64,000 nt of DNA from Phaenicophaeus curvirostris (taxonomy: Eukaryota > Chordata > Aves > Cuculiformes > Cuculidae): assembly GCF_032191515.1 (NCBI RefSeq), contig NC_091396.1:64941885-65005884 (forward strand), written 5' to 3'. Of the stretch, positions 10,737-21,545 are shown one piece after another; within the stretch, counting starts at the first letter, position 1, and each line of letters starts with the position of its first letter. Below the pieces are notes generated by a model. That model ran no database searches. It saw nothing but the letters and a program-made list of their open reading frames with translations, and was not told the origin of the DNA. Position numbers and translations under genes: made by a program.

Positions 10737-11082
10737 AGGAAGCTCAAGGGAGACTTATCACTCTCTACAACTGCCTGAAAGGAAGTTGTAGAGAGATGGG
10801 TGCTGGTCTCTTTGCCCAAGTGACAGGCGACAGGACGAGAAGGAATGGTATCACACTGCACCAGGGCAGGTTCCGATTGGATATCAGGAAAAAATTCTTC
10901 ACTGAAAAGGTTCGTGGGGCACTGGCAGAGGCTGCCCAGAGCAGTGGTGGAGTCCTCATCCCTGGAGGGGTTTAAAAGACAGGTGGATGACGTGCTCAGA
11001 GATCTGCTTTAGTATAGGATAGGTATGGTTCAACGCGATAATCTCAAAGGTCTTTTTCCAAACTAGGGATTCTATGATTCGA
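10737..11082 (+). mobile_element. CR1 LINE, group B
   Basis: It starts at 'ggaagctcaagggagac' and retains the ORF2 end blocks GRFRLDIRKKFFTEK (10862-10906) and the 'ggggtttaaaagacag' box. It ends at 'gggattctatgattc'. The frame breaks near the 'gttcgtggggcactggc' box. Confidence 0.93.
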
Positions 11083-12279
11083 GGTGTGGGAGGTTTCTGA
11101 ATTTGTGATAGGTTACTCGTTCCATCGGAGCTGCTGGGTTAGCTGAATTAGTTGGGATGTGAGGAACCCAGTTCTCCATTTGAAGCCAGCATCCCTTTTG
11201 TCTTCATCTCTGAAGTTATTTTACCTTGCATTGACTCAAATTAAACAAGAATCTTGCTGTCTATCGATTTTGTCAGCGGTGCTTTTTTTCCCCCCTCCTG
11301 AAGTCATCTTTAAAGACTTTACTTTTATTAAACTAAATGCTGCCAGTTAACTAAAGTCTTTGTTTTTATAGACTCAAGAGAACAAGATCTAACATAAATT
11401 AATCATGACTTAATTGACTGAACTAATTCAAGTTCTCTCCAGTCCACTGCACTGCAATATTCCTGTCTACCCAATGCAGTAACTGAAGGCTAAATGGTAC
11501 ATTGCTTTAACAGCATAAACTTTTTATATCTTTAACACAACATTTTTACTGTGGACAAAAGTTTTAATTTCCTCGGGATTAAGTCCACAAAACATTTTCA
11601 CAGTTAGGAAGGCTGAAGTGAACACCCCTTTTTGTAATGCATATTAGAGCTGACTTCAATTTCTTCCTATTATCTCTCTGCATGGACTAAATTATTTATT
11701 TGGTATTACTCTTTCAAAGGAAAACCAAGCATTAATTCAATTTACAACAGTATTCTCTCACCCTACAGAGCATAAAATGAAATGCAATGAATTGCTAATG
11801 CCGCCGATGTCAAGAATGGGATTCGTTTAGCGAAGCTGGCTAAATCATTAATGCGAGCGGCTTTCCCCAGTACGGTGATGCTGTCAGGAACCAGTGAACC
11901 TTGCACGTGGCTTTTGGGTTCAGCCCACGCAGCGTGTCTGGGGACAAACCCACCAGTCGTGTCCCACGTGGTGGGGCAGAGGAGGAGTTCGGGACTGCCT
12001 TGTGGGAGAAAGTGGAAAATTAAGAAGGGCTCAGGCTGGGATGCTGCTGCCATGGCCTTTGGAGGCCAGCAGCCACCAGCTTCAAGATGACACCCTGAAA
12101 ACTTCTTCACTGCTTCCTTGGGGTGGCACCGGGAATCCCGGCACACACGGCTTCCCCTCAGGGTGTTCACAGCTGACACATGCAGCGGTGGGTTTGAAGG
12201 ACTATTTATTCATGAATGCGTTTGAATATCAAATCCATGCGGGCTGCTGGTGTGCTGAAAGAGTTAAATTAATCAAATA
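11083..12279. other. Unique sequence; AT-rich part may be conserved noncoding
   Basis: The part at about 11380-11860 is AT-rich and not low-complexity, with several ATTA/TAAT cores such as 'cttaattgactgaactaatt' and 'gctaaatcattaatgcg'. This resembles the composition of avian conserved noncoding elements, but nothing here proves conservation. No gene is recognised. Confidence 0.35.
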
Positions 12280-12568
12280 GGCTATTTTCCCAAGTGACAG
12301 GGGACAGGACAAGAGGTAATGGCCTCAAGCTCCGCCAGGGGAGGTTTAGGCTAGACGTTAGGAAAAAATTCTTTACAGAAAGGGTCATTGGGCACTGGAA
12401 CAGGCTGCCCAGGGAGGTGGTTGAGTCACCTTCCCTGGAGGTGTTTAAGGCGCGGGTGGATGAGGTGCTGAGGGGCATGGTTTAGTGTTTGATAGGAACG
12501 GTTGGACTCGATGATCTGGTGGGTCTCTTCCAACCTGGTTATTCTGTGATTCTGTGATTCTGTGATTC
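12280..12568 (+). mobile_element. CR1 LINE, group C, best preserved copy
   Basis: This 5'-truncated copy keeps an open frame (12294-12485) for the last 63 residues of ORF2, including GRFRLDVRKKFFTERV and WNRLPREVVESPSLEVFKAR, to a stop at 12483-12485. The 3' UTR follows, with three exact ATTCTGTG units plus ATTC (12541-12568). Intact frame and clean tail suggest it is among the younger insertions here. It cannot move by itself because nearly all of ORF2 is absent. Confidence 0.96.
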
Positions 12569-12977
12569 CTGCCTGTTTTATTTCTGAAGCTTTGTATTTT
12601 TCAGCTCTGGGTTTCCCAGCACTGAATCTTTTTCATGTAGCAGAGCATTAAATATATCCCAGGCAACCTTGGGTGCTGCTCTCGCTTTCCGCAGGAGCCT
12701 GTTCCTTAATCTAAGAGATCTCTGTCAGGAAGAGGAATTTCCTTGCTATCAGACAAAATTTTCATGGCTTTATTTCACACTGGTTTGCTTAGTTTTTACC
12801 CTTAGAATCATCCATAATGACTTCAACGCCTGGGACAGTTGAGAGTTATCACTTTATCCCCTCCCAGTGTGACTCTCATCTTTCCAATGGAAAAAGTGCC
12901 TTTTTTTTCTTAGTAGAATTATTTCTTCAACCAAAAGTAGCATTTGAGGTGAGACTTTGTATGTTCTCTCATCTTAT

Positions 12978-13363
12978 TGACAGAGTTGGGGTTGTTCAGC
13001 CTAGAGAAGAGAAGGCTCCAGGGAGACCTTATAGCGACCTTCCAGTACCTGAAGGGGCTACAAGAAAGTTGGGGAGGGGTTGTTCACAAAGGCCTGGAGT
13101 GATAGGACGAGGGGAAATGGGTGTAAACTGGAGAGGGGCAAGCTTAGACTGGACATAAGGAGGAATTTCTTTAGCATTGTGAGGCCTTGGCCCAGGTTGC
13201 CCAGGGAACTTCCTGCCCTGTCCCTGGAGGTGTTCAGGGCCAGGTTGGATGGGACCTTGGGCAGCCTGATCCAGTGGGAGATGTCCCTGTCCATGGCAGG
13301 GGGGTAGAACTAGGTGATCTTTCATGCCCTTTCCAACCCAAACTATTCCATGGTTCTGTGATC
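12978..13363 (+). mobile_element. CR1 LINE, group A
   Basis: It runs from the 'gagttggggttgttcagcc' block (ELGLFSLE in CR1) through 'ttcacaaaggcctggagtg' and the 3' UTR 'ccatggcaggggggtag'. It ends at 'ccatggttctgtgatc'. The coding end is short by one box relative to other group A copies ('ccagggaacttcctgcc'). Confidence 0.94.
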
Positions 13364-13742
13364 TCACACCTTTCTGGTGGCTTCCCCACAGCCTGTAGTC
13401 AATGCAGTGTTAACGTCTGGTGGCTTGCAAGAGCCCAATAATACGATGAGCTTTTGAGAAGAGGTTTGGAGAAAGGAATACCCAATTTTACCATTTTTTA
13501 GTGGTAACACTTTGTAAGAAGCTGCTGCATGAGATGTTTCCATCCCTAGTGCCAGGTGATTTAAGGAAGATGAACAAAGGGTTCTGCCTTGGGTTTTTGG
13601 CCAGTGGTGGAGGAGCTTGCAGACCTTGGAACCACAGCTGAGACTGCCACAGGGACCATTCTGCTTCCTTCCTCTCTTGACTGCTGGTGACCTGCGTGAT
13701 CCCTTGGGAATGGCCAGGAGTTATATAGTATACAGCTATACA

Positions 13743-14116
13743 ATTTTTAAACCCCTCCAGGGATAGAGACTCCATCACTGCTCTGGGCAGCCTCTGCCAG
13801 GGCTTCTTCACCCTTTCAGTAAATATATTTCTCCTAATATCCAATCTAAACCTCACTTGGTGCAACTTGAGTCCATTTCCTCTCATCCTATCCCTTGCTG
13901 CTTGGGAGAAGGGACCAACACCCACCTCATAACAACCTCCTTTCCAGGAGCTGTAGACAGTGATGAGGTCTCCCCTCAGCCTTATTTTCTCCAGGCTAAG
14001 CAATCCTAGGTCCCTTAGCTGCTCCTCATAAGACTTGTTCTCCAGGCCCTTCACCAGCTTCATCACCCTCTGGACATGTTCCAGCAGCTCAATGTCTGTC
14101 TTGTACTGAGGGGCTG
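13743..14116 (-). mobile_element. CR1 ORF2 end without 3' UTR
   Basis: On the minus strand about 125 codons of ORF2 C-terminus stay open: MSAPQYKTDIELLEHVQR, ELGL-type block, GGCYEVGVGPFSQ, RFRLDIRRNIFTERV and WQRLPRAVMESLSLEGFKN. The frame then runs into non-CR1 sequence to 13488, giving a 210-codon open frame that is not a host gene. The 3' UTR and tail, expected to the left of 13743, are absent, so this copy was cut at its 3' end. Confidence 0.93.
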
Positions 14117-14527
14117 ACATCTACTGATACCCCTTCTGGCTAAAACCCATGCAAAGTAATCTTGTTTTAGCTTTTCCTCACTCTTTAATCCCTCTTTTCC
14201 TTTTTTTACCGTGATGGTGTGAAACAACTTGCACAGTCCTTTAAGCTTAGGAGAAAGAATTCCACCTATAAATAAACAGAGGATTGCAGCCTGAAGGCTT
14301 TTCTCCTGCTCTGTCTTCCCAAAGCCCCTCTGCACCATTTCATAGCAGGCTGACTTTATCAGCTTCAGTTTCAGAAATCAGAGAAGCTGCAGCTGCTTAC
14401 ACCAGCATAAAACTGACCTTTAAGAAGGGATTAATATTCTATATCTCCTTGGAGTAGAGAAAGGGAGACACTCATCCTGCTTAACCCAATGGACGGCTGT
14501 GTGTGGCTCCTGTGTGCTCCTGTCATC

Positions 14528-14703
14528 ATTCCCTGCAGGGACACCTCCCACTGGATCAGGGGCTCCAAGCCCCATCCAGCCTGGCCTTGAACCCCTCCAG
14601 GGATGGGGCAGCCACAGCTTCCCTGGGCAATCAGGGCCAGGGCCTCCCCACCCTCACCAGAAAGTATTTCTTCCTAACGTCTAATCTCAATCTCCTCTCT
14701 TTC
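14528..14703 (-). mobile_element. CR1 fragment, group A, tail missing
   Basis: The reverse complement starts within the 3' UTR at 'ctgcagggacacctccc' and continues to 'cttcctaacgtctaatc'. The last roughly 60 bp of the element, including the tail, are missing on the left. Confidence 0.92.
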
Positions 14704-15875
14704 TTGGTGAAGAAAGTCAAAAGGGATAAATCCCACCTTGTATTTTACAGAGAAACTCCTCCAGTTTCAGCAGAATTACAGCTCTATAACTGTGCTGAGG
14801 GTCTAAGCCAAGAGATTTTGGTTTCTTGGAAGCCCACCCAGGCTCTGAGCTCCTAGACGTGGGGGAGACAAGGTGTATATGTTCCTTGCACTCAAGAACT
14901 CAGCAAGTGTCACCTTTATAAGTGTTTGAGCAGGGCCTGTAGAGCAATCCTGCGTTGCTGGAAACTCTCACCCTGACAAGTTCATCTCTCCACCTCCCGC
15001 ACCGTGATACAAAGACTCTGCCATACTTCTCACAGATGCTCGGTAGATGCACACACAAAGCATTAGTGCATTTAAGATAGAAAAATTCAATGTACTGTAC
15101 AGCCCCATGTACGATTTAAGTGTAATTTGATGCAATACCTAGTACCAACAAACGTAAAAGGTCTGCAGTAAATATATGTAGCGTTCTCCCTAATGAAAGT
15201 GTCATCATAAGGTGTAATTCATTATAGGCTCATCATGGTGCTTTTATGTCTCAGATCATTAATTGCTGATAGAGGTTACAACACAAAATGGATTAGGTGA
15301 TAAAATCACATTTTGAAGTCTGCCCTTCTTTCCTTTGAGGGCTAAGGAACTTACATCTGCAAAAGCAAAGCAGCATCCAGATATCTCAGAGCAGGTGTAA
15401 ACTATCAGCCTTGTACTTCAATGCAGCTGCATGTAATGAAAACCTGAAATTGAATTTTAACTTAATAAAGTAGATTGTTTTTAATTGAATGTTCTTTTTT
15501 TTTTGTTTCCTTGACTGGGAACATTCCCACTCTTTAATTATGTTTCATTTAAGAGAAGAACAAATAAAATCAATTTATTCTCTGACAGTGAAAAGGGAAC
15601 ATGCCGCGTTTCTCAGCAGTTTGAAAAGCAGCACCTTGAGCAAATCTATTAAAACAACGTGCTTAAAGCAAGCAGTCATTTTTAATTAGAAGAGCAACTC
15701 TGTAAACAGCTAATATGTCAAGGCATCATAAATATTCTTACTCCAGGCTGTGTATTTTTGGGAGGGCTGATGTGTAATGTGGGCTGTGGTGTGAGGAGAG
15801 AAAGCTGTTCACAAAAGAGACCCTTTCGGAGACAGCTATGTCTTTATTTAATGCTGGGCAGATGCCTGACAGGGA
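14704..15875. other. Repeat-free AT-rich block, possible conserved noncoding element
   Basis: It has no gene and no recognised repeat. The segment 15030-15720 is rich in homeodomain-like cores (for example 'cattaattgctg', 'ctttaattatg', 'tttttaattag') without being simple sequence. A conserved regulatory element is possible but unproven. Confidence 0.35.
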
Positions 15876-16243
15876 TCACGGGATGGTTTGGGGTGGAAGA
15901 GACCTCAAAGCCCATCCAGTTCCATCCCCTGCCCTGGGCAGGGACACCTCCCACTGGATCAGGTTGCTCCAAGCCCCATCCAGCCTGGCCTTGAACACCT
16001 CCAGGGATGGGGCAGCCACAGCTTCCCTGGGCAGCCTGGGTTAGGGCCTCCCCACCCTCAGCATGAAGAATTTCTTCCTTATGTCCAGTCTAAATCTGCC
16101 CCTCTCCAGTTTATACCCATTGCCCTTCATCCCATCACTTAAAGCCTTTGTGAACAGTCTCTCCTCAGCTTCTTTGTAGCCCCTTTCAGGTACTGGAAGG
16201 TCGCTGTAAGGTCTTCTCGGAGCCTTCTCTTCTCCAGAGCAGA
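15876..16243 (-). mobile_element. CR1 LINE, group A
   Basis: The tail side reads 'cgggatggtttggggtgg' on the left; the copy continues through 'ctgccctgggcagggac' to 'cttctcttctccagag'. About 370 bp, with the tail repeat reduced to a remnant. Confidence 0.95.
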
Positions 16244-16654
16244 TGTTCTTCAGGCCACCCAGCCTCTGCTTTAATGAACACGTCCTTCAAAACAGAATTA
16301 ACAGCTGATGAGATGGGATTTTCTTGCTTCAGTCCAAAGATAATTGAGCATTTATTGACATGCCAAAGCAAACACAAGTGGAGGTGATGGGGTTTGAATT
16401 GCTGTGACTGAGCTGCTTGTGGAGCAAAGCCTTCTGCAGAGCAGGTGGGGTAAGGATTAAATGAAACAGATGAGTTTACACACATGCGGGCAGCAAACTT
16501 TTATGACGTTACTTTATAAGAATAGCTTTGTTTTGTTTTCTAAGATAGGTCTGATCCCAGTTGCTAACTGGGAAGGATGCTTGCACTGCTTTCACATCTG
16601 CATTCCAGTTACACTCGTGCATTGAGGCTTGCTCATGGTTGAAAGTTTTGTGAC

Positions 16655-17161
16655 AGCCTTGCATCCAGGTCTGAAGTCCTCAGCACAAGAAGGAGATGGA
16701 GGTGTTGGAGAGAGTCCAGAGGAGGCCATGGAGATGATTCAAGGTCTGGAGGACCTCTGCTATGAGGACAGGCTGAGAGAGTTGAGGTTGAGCCTGGAGA
16801 AGATAAGGCTGCGGAGAGACCTTAGAGCAGCTTCCAGTGCTGAAAGGGGCTCCAGGAAAGCTGGAGAGCAGTTTTTTATCAGGGAGTGCAGGAATAGGAT
16901 GAGGGGGAACAATTTTGCAGATGAAAGAGGGGAGATTGACATAAGATCTTAGGAAGAATTGTTTTGCTGTGAGGATGGGGAGGCCCTGGTCCAGGTTGCC
17001 CAGAGCAGTGGTGGTTGCCCCATCCCTGGAGGTGTTCAAGGCCAGGTTGGATGGGGCTTGGAGCCCCTGATCCAGTGGGAAGTGTCCCTGCCCATGGCAG
17101 GGAGTGGAACTGGATGGGCTTTAAGGTCCCTTCTGACCCAAACCATTTTGTGATTCTATAT
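16655..17161 (+). mobile_element. CR1 LINE, group A, about 500 bp
   Basis: It starts at 'ccttgcatccaggtctgaag', the CR1 block that precedes 'aagaaggagatgga'. A frame from 16629 to 16952 covers part of the ORF2 end, including SLEKIRLRRDLRAASSAERG, and then breaks. The copy finishes with 3' UTR 'cccatggcagggagtg' and tail 'ttttgtgattctat'. Confidence 0.95.
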
Positions 17162-18118
17162 TCCTTTAAAGTTTCTCTCTGTCAAAAAGACAGAATGTTG
17201 TTATTTTTTTAATTATAATTTCAGTGAAAATTTGTAAATCCTCAACCAGAATGAGAAGAAAGTACTTACACCAAGGAAGAATAATAAAAATCATTGCCAA
17301 CCTCTAGAAAAGGAGAAATGCCAATGTTCTGCGAAGGCCACAGGTGGCGATTTCAGTTTCCCAACTGCAAACTACTGGCACGTCTTTGGTTTGTATCATG
17401 GCAAAGGTTAACTCTAATAGGGATTGGAAAAAGTGTAATGAACTGTGGAGGATAAAGTGCGGTGTCGTGTAGAGACACTGCACATCCCCAGCATGCTTGG
17501 ATCCAATTTCCCCAGAGCTTGTGAAGTGTTTGGGCTCTACCAGACCACTGCCACGTCACTGGATTTCTGTGTTTAGTCTACATTGTGGCTGGTGTCAGCA
17601 GGGTCTTTTCATTGATTTTTAAGTGGTTTGGGGGATTCTTTGTCTCCAGCTGTGGAAATAACTAATTCTTCTCTAATCCAGGGAAAAACTAGGTCAAATG
17701 GAACACTTAATTTAGCGGAGACCAGGCAGTTTCCTTCTTATTTCTACACTTTTCCTAAAGACCTAAACCAATAAAAAGCATCTGAGGAAGATATGTTCAA
17801 AATAATAAAAGAAAGCTCAAACTTATTTCAAAATATAAGAAATCGCAAAGTTCTTTCATTCGAGAAATGAGAAAATGAAAAATTTTCACTTGCCTGGATT
17901 ATTATTGCTTTTATCTTTTGCCCTTTCTTCCCAGGCAGAACTTTCAGAGAGGCCAAAGTGCATTTGCAAAACACGTTGATGGATCTGAACCTTCAGTTCT
18001 TACTGTGAAAGAAGTGGTCACCAAAAAATTATCTAGGTTTCCTGTGGCTACAGAGGAAACTATCCTTGCCCCAGGCGTACAGCTACTGCCAGGGGAACTG
18101 AGGGCATCCTTCTTTCAT
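17162..18118. other. Unique AT-rich sequence
   Basis: No gene is recognised. A pyrimidine tract ending in 'ctttcttcccag' at 17922-17936 resembles a splice acceptor and is followed by an open frame to 18151. No strong donor follows, and no domain is seen. Confidence 0.45.
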
Positions 18119-18600
18119 AGCATTATAGAATCATTGAATCGTTTGGGTTAGACAGGACCTCAAAACCCATCCCATTCCACCCCCTGCCATGGGCAGGGAC
18201 ACCTCCCAGTGGATCAAGTTGATCCAAGCCCCATCCAACCTGGCCTTGAACACCTCCAGGGATGGGGCAGCCAGCACTGCTCTGGGCAACCTGGGCCAGG
18301 GCCTCCCCACCCTCACAGCAAAACATTTCCTCCTAAGATCTCATCTCAATCTCCCCTCTTTCAGCTGAAAATTATTCCCCCTCATCCCATCCCTGCCCTC
18401 CCTGATCAAGAGCCCCTGCCCAGCTTTCCTGGACCCCGTTTCAGTGCTGGAAGCTGCTCTAAGGTCTTCCCTGGAGCCTTCTCTTCTCCAGGCTGAACAA
18501 CCCCAACTCTCTCAGCCTGTCCTTGTATGAGAATTGCCCTAGCACTTGGATTATCTCCATGGTGTCCTCTGGACCCATTCCAACAGATCCATGTCCTTGC
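18119..18600 (-). mobile_element. CR1 LINE, group A, about 480 bp
   Basis: The left end reads 'ttatagaatcattgaatcg', then 'ccctgccatgggcaggg' and the coding-end boxes as far as 'ttccaacagatccatgtcc'. The copy is complete at its 3' end and 5'-truncated. Confidence 0.95.
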
Positions 18601-19437
18601 TATGACCTTTCTTAGAAATGGGTAACTTCAGTAATAAACTCCATTGCAGGAGATGTTTTCGGTCATGTATTTTATGTGGATCCTTGCCCCTTGGGAGCCT
18701 CAATGCTCTGTCCCCAGGGATGAATCTGGGATTGGGGACATTGCTGTTGCCTCCTCCTGGAGCTGATGTGGAAGAGGTAATCCCTCATTCAGCTTTGTTT
18801 GCAAAAAGAGGTGCACAAAACCCCAAAAAACCCTAATTACATTTTTGGAACATCCTCAGAGGAATATCTTATATATGGTTTCTTGCAATATCAAAAGGTA
18901 GCTTTCTTAGCATATCAGGAAGTAGCAGCCCAAACCTGATTAAGTATGGAGCGCCTGATGAATACGCTATGTCTGCAGAAAGGAAGCCTCTGTCAGACGC
19001 TTCTCAGAGCAGCCGTGAGCAGCCACCATCACAAACAGATTTTCAACCACTGCACTTCATCTTTTCCCTCATTTTCTCCACCTGATCTTATCAGAGAAAG
19101 CCTGTGACTGCTGCAGGTGTTGAAAATGAAGGAAGCGACATCAGTTTCATCCTTGGCTGAACCTTCCACAACTGTCACCAAGTTCACGTTGCGTGATGTC
19201 CTCTCCAGGGCCAACAGCACAGAAATGGGGACACTGGCACCCTAGTGGACAGCAGATCCCACTTTAGGCAGCAATCACAGGGCGAGGTGTCTCGCCTGAT
19301 CTCCTTTTCCCCTCTGTTTTCCTTGGAAAATATACAGAATGAGAGCCTATATTGCTTTTTAGGGGCTGCTTCTGTACTTGTGTTGATGGCGACAGGCAGC
19401 TCGTAAGTCAAGTTGTAACCCAGGACTTTCCATACCA
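18601..19437. other. Unique sequence, no gene recognised
   Basis: I see only short open frames without domains. Confidence 0.55.
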
Positions 19438-19596
19438 TGGCACTGGCAGAGGTTGCCCAGGGTGGTGGTGGAGTCCCCATCCCTGGAGGGGTTTAAAAGA
19501 TGAGGAGATGATGTGCTCAGAGATCTCATTTAGTTGTACTCGATAGCCCAACTGATGATCTCAAAGGTCTTCTCCAACCAAGCGATTCTATGATTG
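19438..19596 (+). mobile_element. CR1 LINE 3' end, group B
   Basis: A short copy starting at 'tggcactggcagaggttgcc', with 'ggggtttaaaagatgagg' and 'gatctcaaaggtcttctcc'. It ends in 'gcgattctatgattg'. Confidence 0.94.
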
Positions 19597-19827
19597 CCTT
19601 AACCAAACTAGTGACATAGTTGTTTTATTTATGTACAAAAGTCCTATGGATTCCAGATGCTTTCCACTGTGGAACCTGACAGCAGGACTTTGCACTGGAG
19701 TGGTATAGATGTCTAGTCTGGTCTCATATACCTAAAATACCTCTGGTGATGAATACTCCATAGCTTTACTTATGGAAACTATGTTAGTACTTTGTTACAG
19801 CTACTGCTTAAAAGTATTTAGACTCAA

Positions 19828-20058
19828 AGATTTGGATTAGACATTAGGAAGAAATTCTTCACGATGAGAGTGTTGAAACACTGTCCCAGGTTGCCCAGAG
19901 CAGTGGTGGCTGCCCCATCCCTGGAGCTGTTCAAGGCCAGGTTGGATGGGGCTTGGAGCAACCTGACGCAGTGGGAGGTGTCCCTGCCCATGACAGGGGG
20001 TGGAACTGGATGGGCTTTGAGGTCCCTTCCAACCCAAACCATTCCATAATTCTTTCTA
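19828..20058 (+). mobile_element. CR1 LINE 3' end, group A
   Basis: It starts at 'gatttggattagacattagg' and includes 'cccatgacagggggtgg'. It ends at 'ccattccataattctttc', with a mutated tail. Confidence 0.94.
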
Positions 20059-20882
20059 TGAAAGACTGTCTTATTTTGCCTTCTGATCCTCAAACCTCAT
20101 TCATGTCTTATTGAATCTTGGATGAAATATGTTTCACCTAAAAAAACCCTAAATCATTTTTTTGTCATAAAGAAGTTTTTCTTGACTTATTTGCAATCTG
20201 AACTCTCTGATGAGTTTGACCTGAGTTCAAAATAGCTTCAGTTTCACCGAAACTTGACGCCTTGGTAAATTTACTGTTCACAAAAGAGAAATGTTAGTAT
20301 TAAATTCATTGACTCACTTCAGTTGCAGGAATCTGCTGGCTTAAATTCTGAATAAATTCAGAAGGAGAAAATCCCATCAGTACTCTGGAGCCCAAAGTAA
20401 ACACTGAAAGAAAATAAGGATTATCCTACATTTATATAATATAATCAAGTTCAAATTTACCTAGGTGTACGGTAATATAATTGGGGAATTGGGTGATTCC
20501 CACAGCCAATGGCATCTTTTAGAGATAACCAGTCTTTTTAGAAATGAGATTAAGGGGCAGAAAGCCTAGTTTTGCTAATTAAAGCTAAAAAAAAAAGAAT
20601 AAGGAATAATTGAATTTAAAAAATAGCCCACTGCATAAAAACCATGAATTTGAATAGCTCTAAAACATGTCTGATCCTTGTTCCCTGCTTGTGTTTAATA
20701 TCCTTGAGAGTGTGGCTGTGGCTTGCGTTCCTGCTCCACGCCTGGGGCTGAGCGTGGGTAAAATTCAAGGGATGGTGGGCAGAGAGGTGCAAAATGCTCC
20801 TCTTGCATTCACAGACAGGGATACTCATACATACTGCTAACATCTTCCTGGAAGCCCTTTGGAAAGCTTTTATTGGTGCCTG
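20059..20882. other. Unique AT-rich sequence
   Basis: No gene or recognised repeat. Short A-runs occur near 20588. Confidence 0.55.
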
Positions 20883-20993
20883 AGGCTTTGAGTAACCTGA
20901 TCCAGTGGGAGGTGTCCCTGCCCATGGCAGGAGGTGGAACTGGTTGGGCTTTGAGGTCCCTTCCAGCCCAAACCATTCTATGATTCTATGATT
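20883..20993 (+). mobile_element. CR1 3' UTR and tail, group A
   Basis: Only about 110 bp: 'gagtaacctgatccagtgg', 'cccatggcaggaggtgg' and the tail 'ttctatgattctatgatt'. It is close in sequence to other group A ends, so it is probably not among the oldest. Confidence 0.94.
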
Positions 20994-21428
20994 ATGATTG
21001 AAAATATAGCCGGTAGGGGGGTGATGAGTTATTCCCAGTGGTCTCCATGCTGAGGAAAGATGATTTATTCAGGATTGCTCAGCACTGACATCAATTTCAG
21101 CATGCAGATGGAAGGAGCCATAATCCTACAGTGGAACCTAAATAAATAGGGGTGCCCACAGAAGTGATTGCTGCTGGGCGTAAATCAGTGACCGCTGGGT
21201 AAGGGAGTGTGAAATACAGCAGTTAGGTTGCCACACACAGTATTTCTACTCTCAAAACCTCATTTATGAGCAAAGAGGATGCACACATTACACGTAAAGA
21301 CCAGGTTATTTTTATTATTTACAGAAATCTTAGTAGTCTAATAGAAGAATCATCACTATTAGCCCAGATGTATTTTTTACAAAAAGACAAAGAATACATC
21401 TATGCAGAAAAGCTTTTAATATTAATAG

Positions 21429-21545
21429 TCATAGAATCACAGAATACCCTGAGTTGGAAGGGACCTACAAGGCTCATCGAGTCCAGCTTGTGTCCTTGCA
21501 CAGGACAACCCCAACATTCACCCTGTGGGGCTGAGGGCATTGGCT
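21429..21545 (-). mobile_element. CR1 3' end, group F (single member here)
   Basis: The reverse complement begins 'tcatagaatcacagaatacc' and continues 'ctgagttggaagggacc', 'gctcatcgagtccagc' and 'tgcacaggacaaccccaac'. This is a different CR1 3' end from the rest of the window, known in birds as a CR1 subfamily end. Confidence 0.85.
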
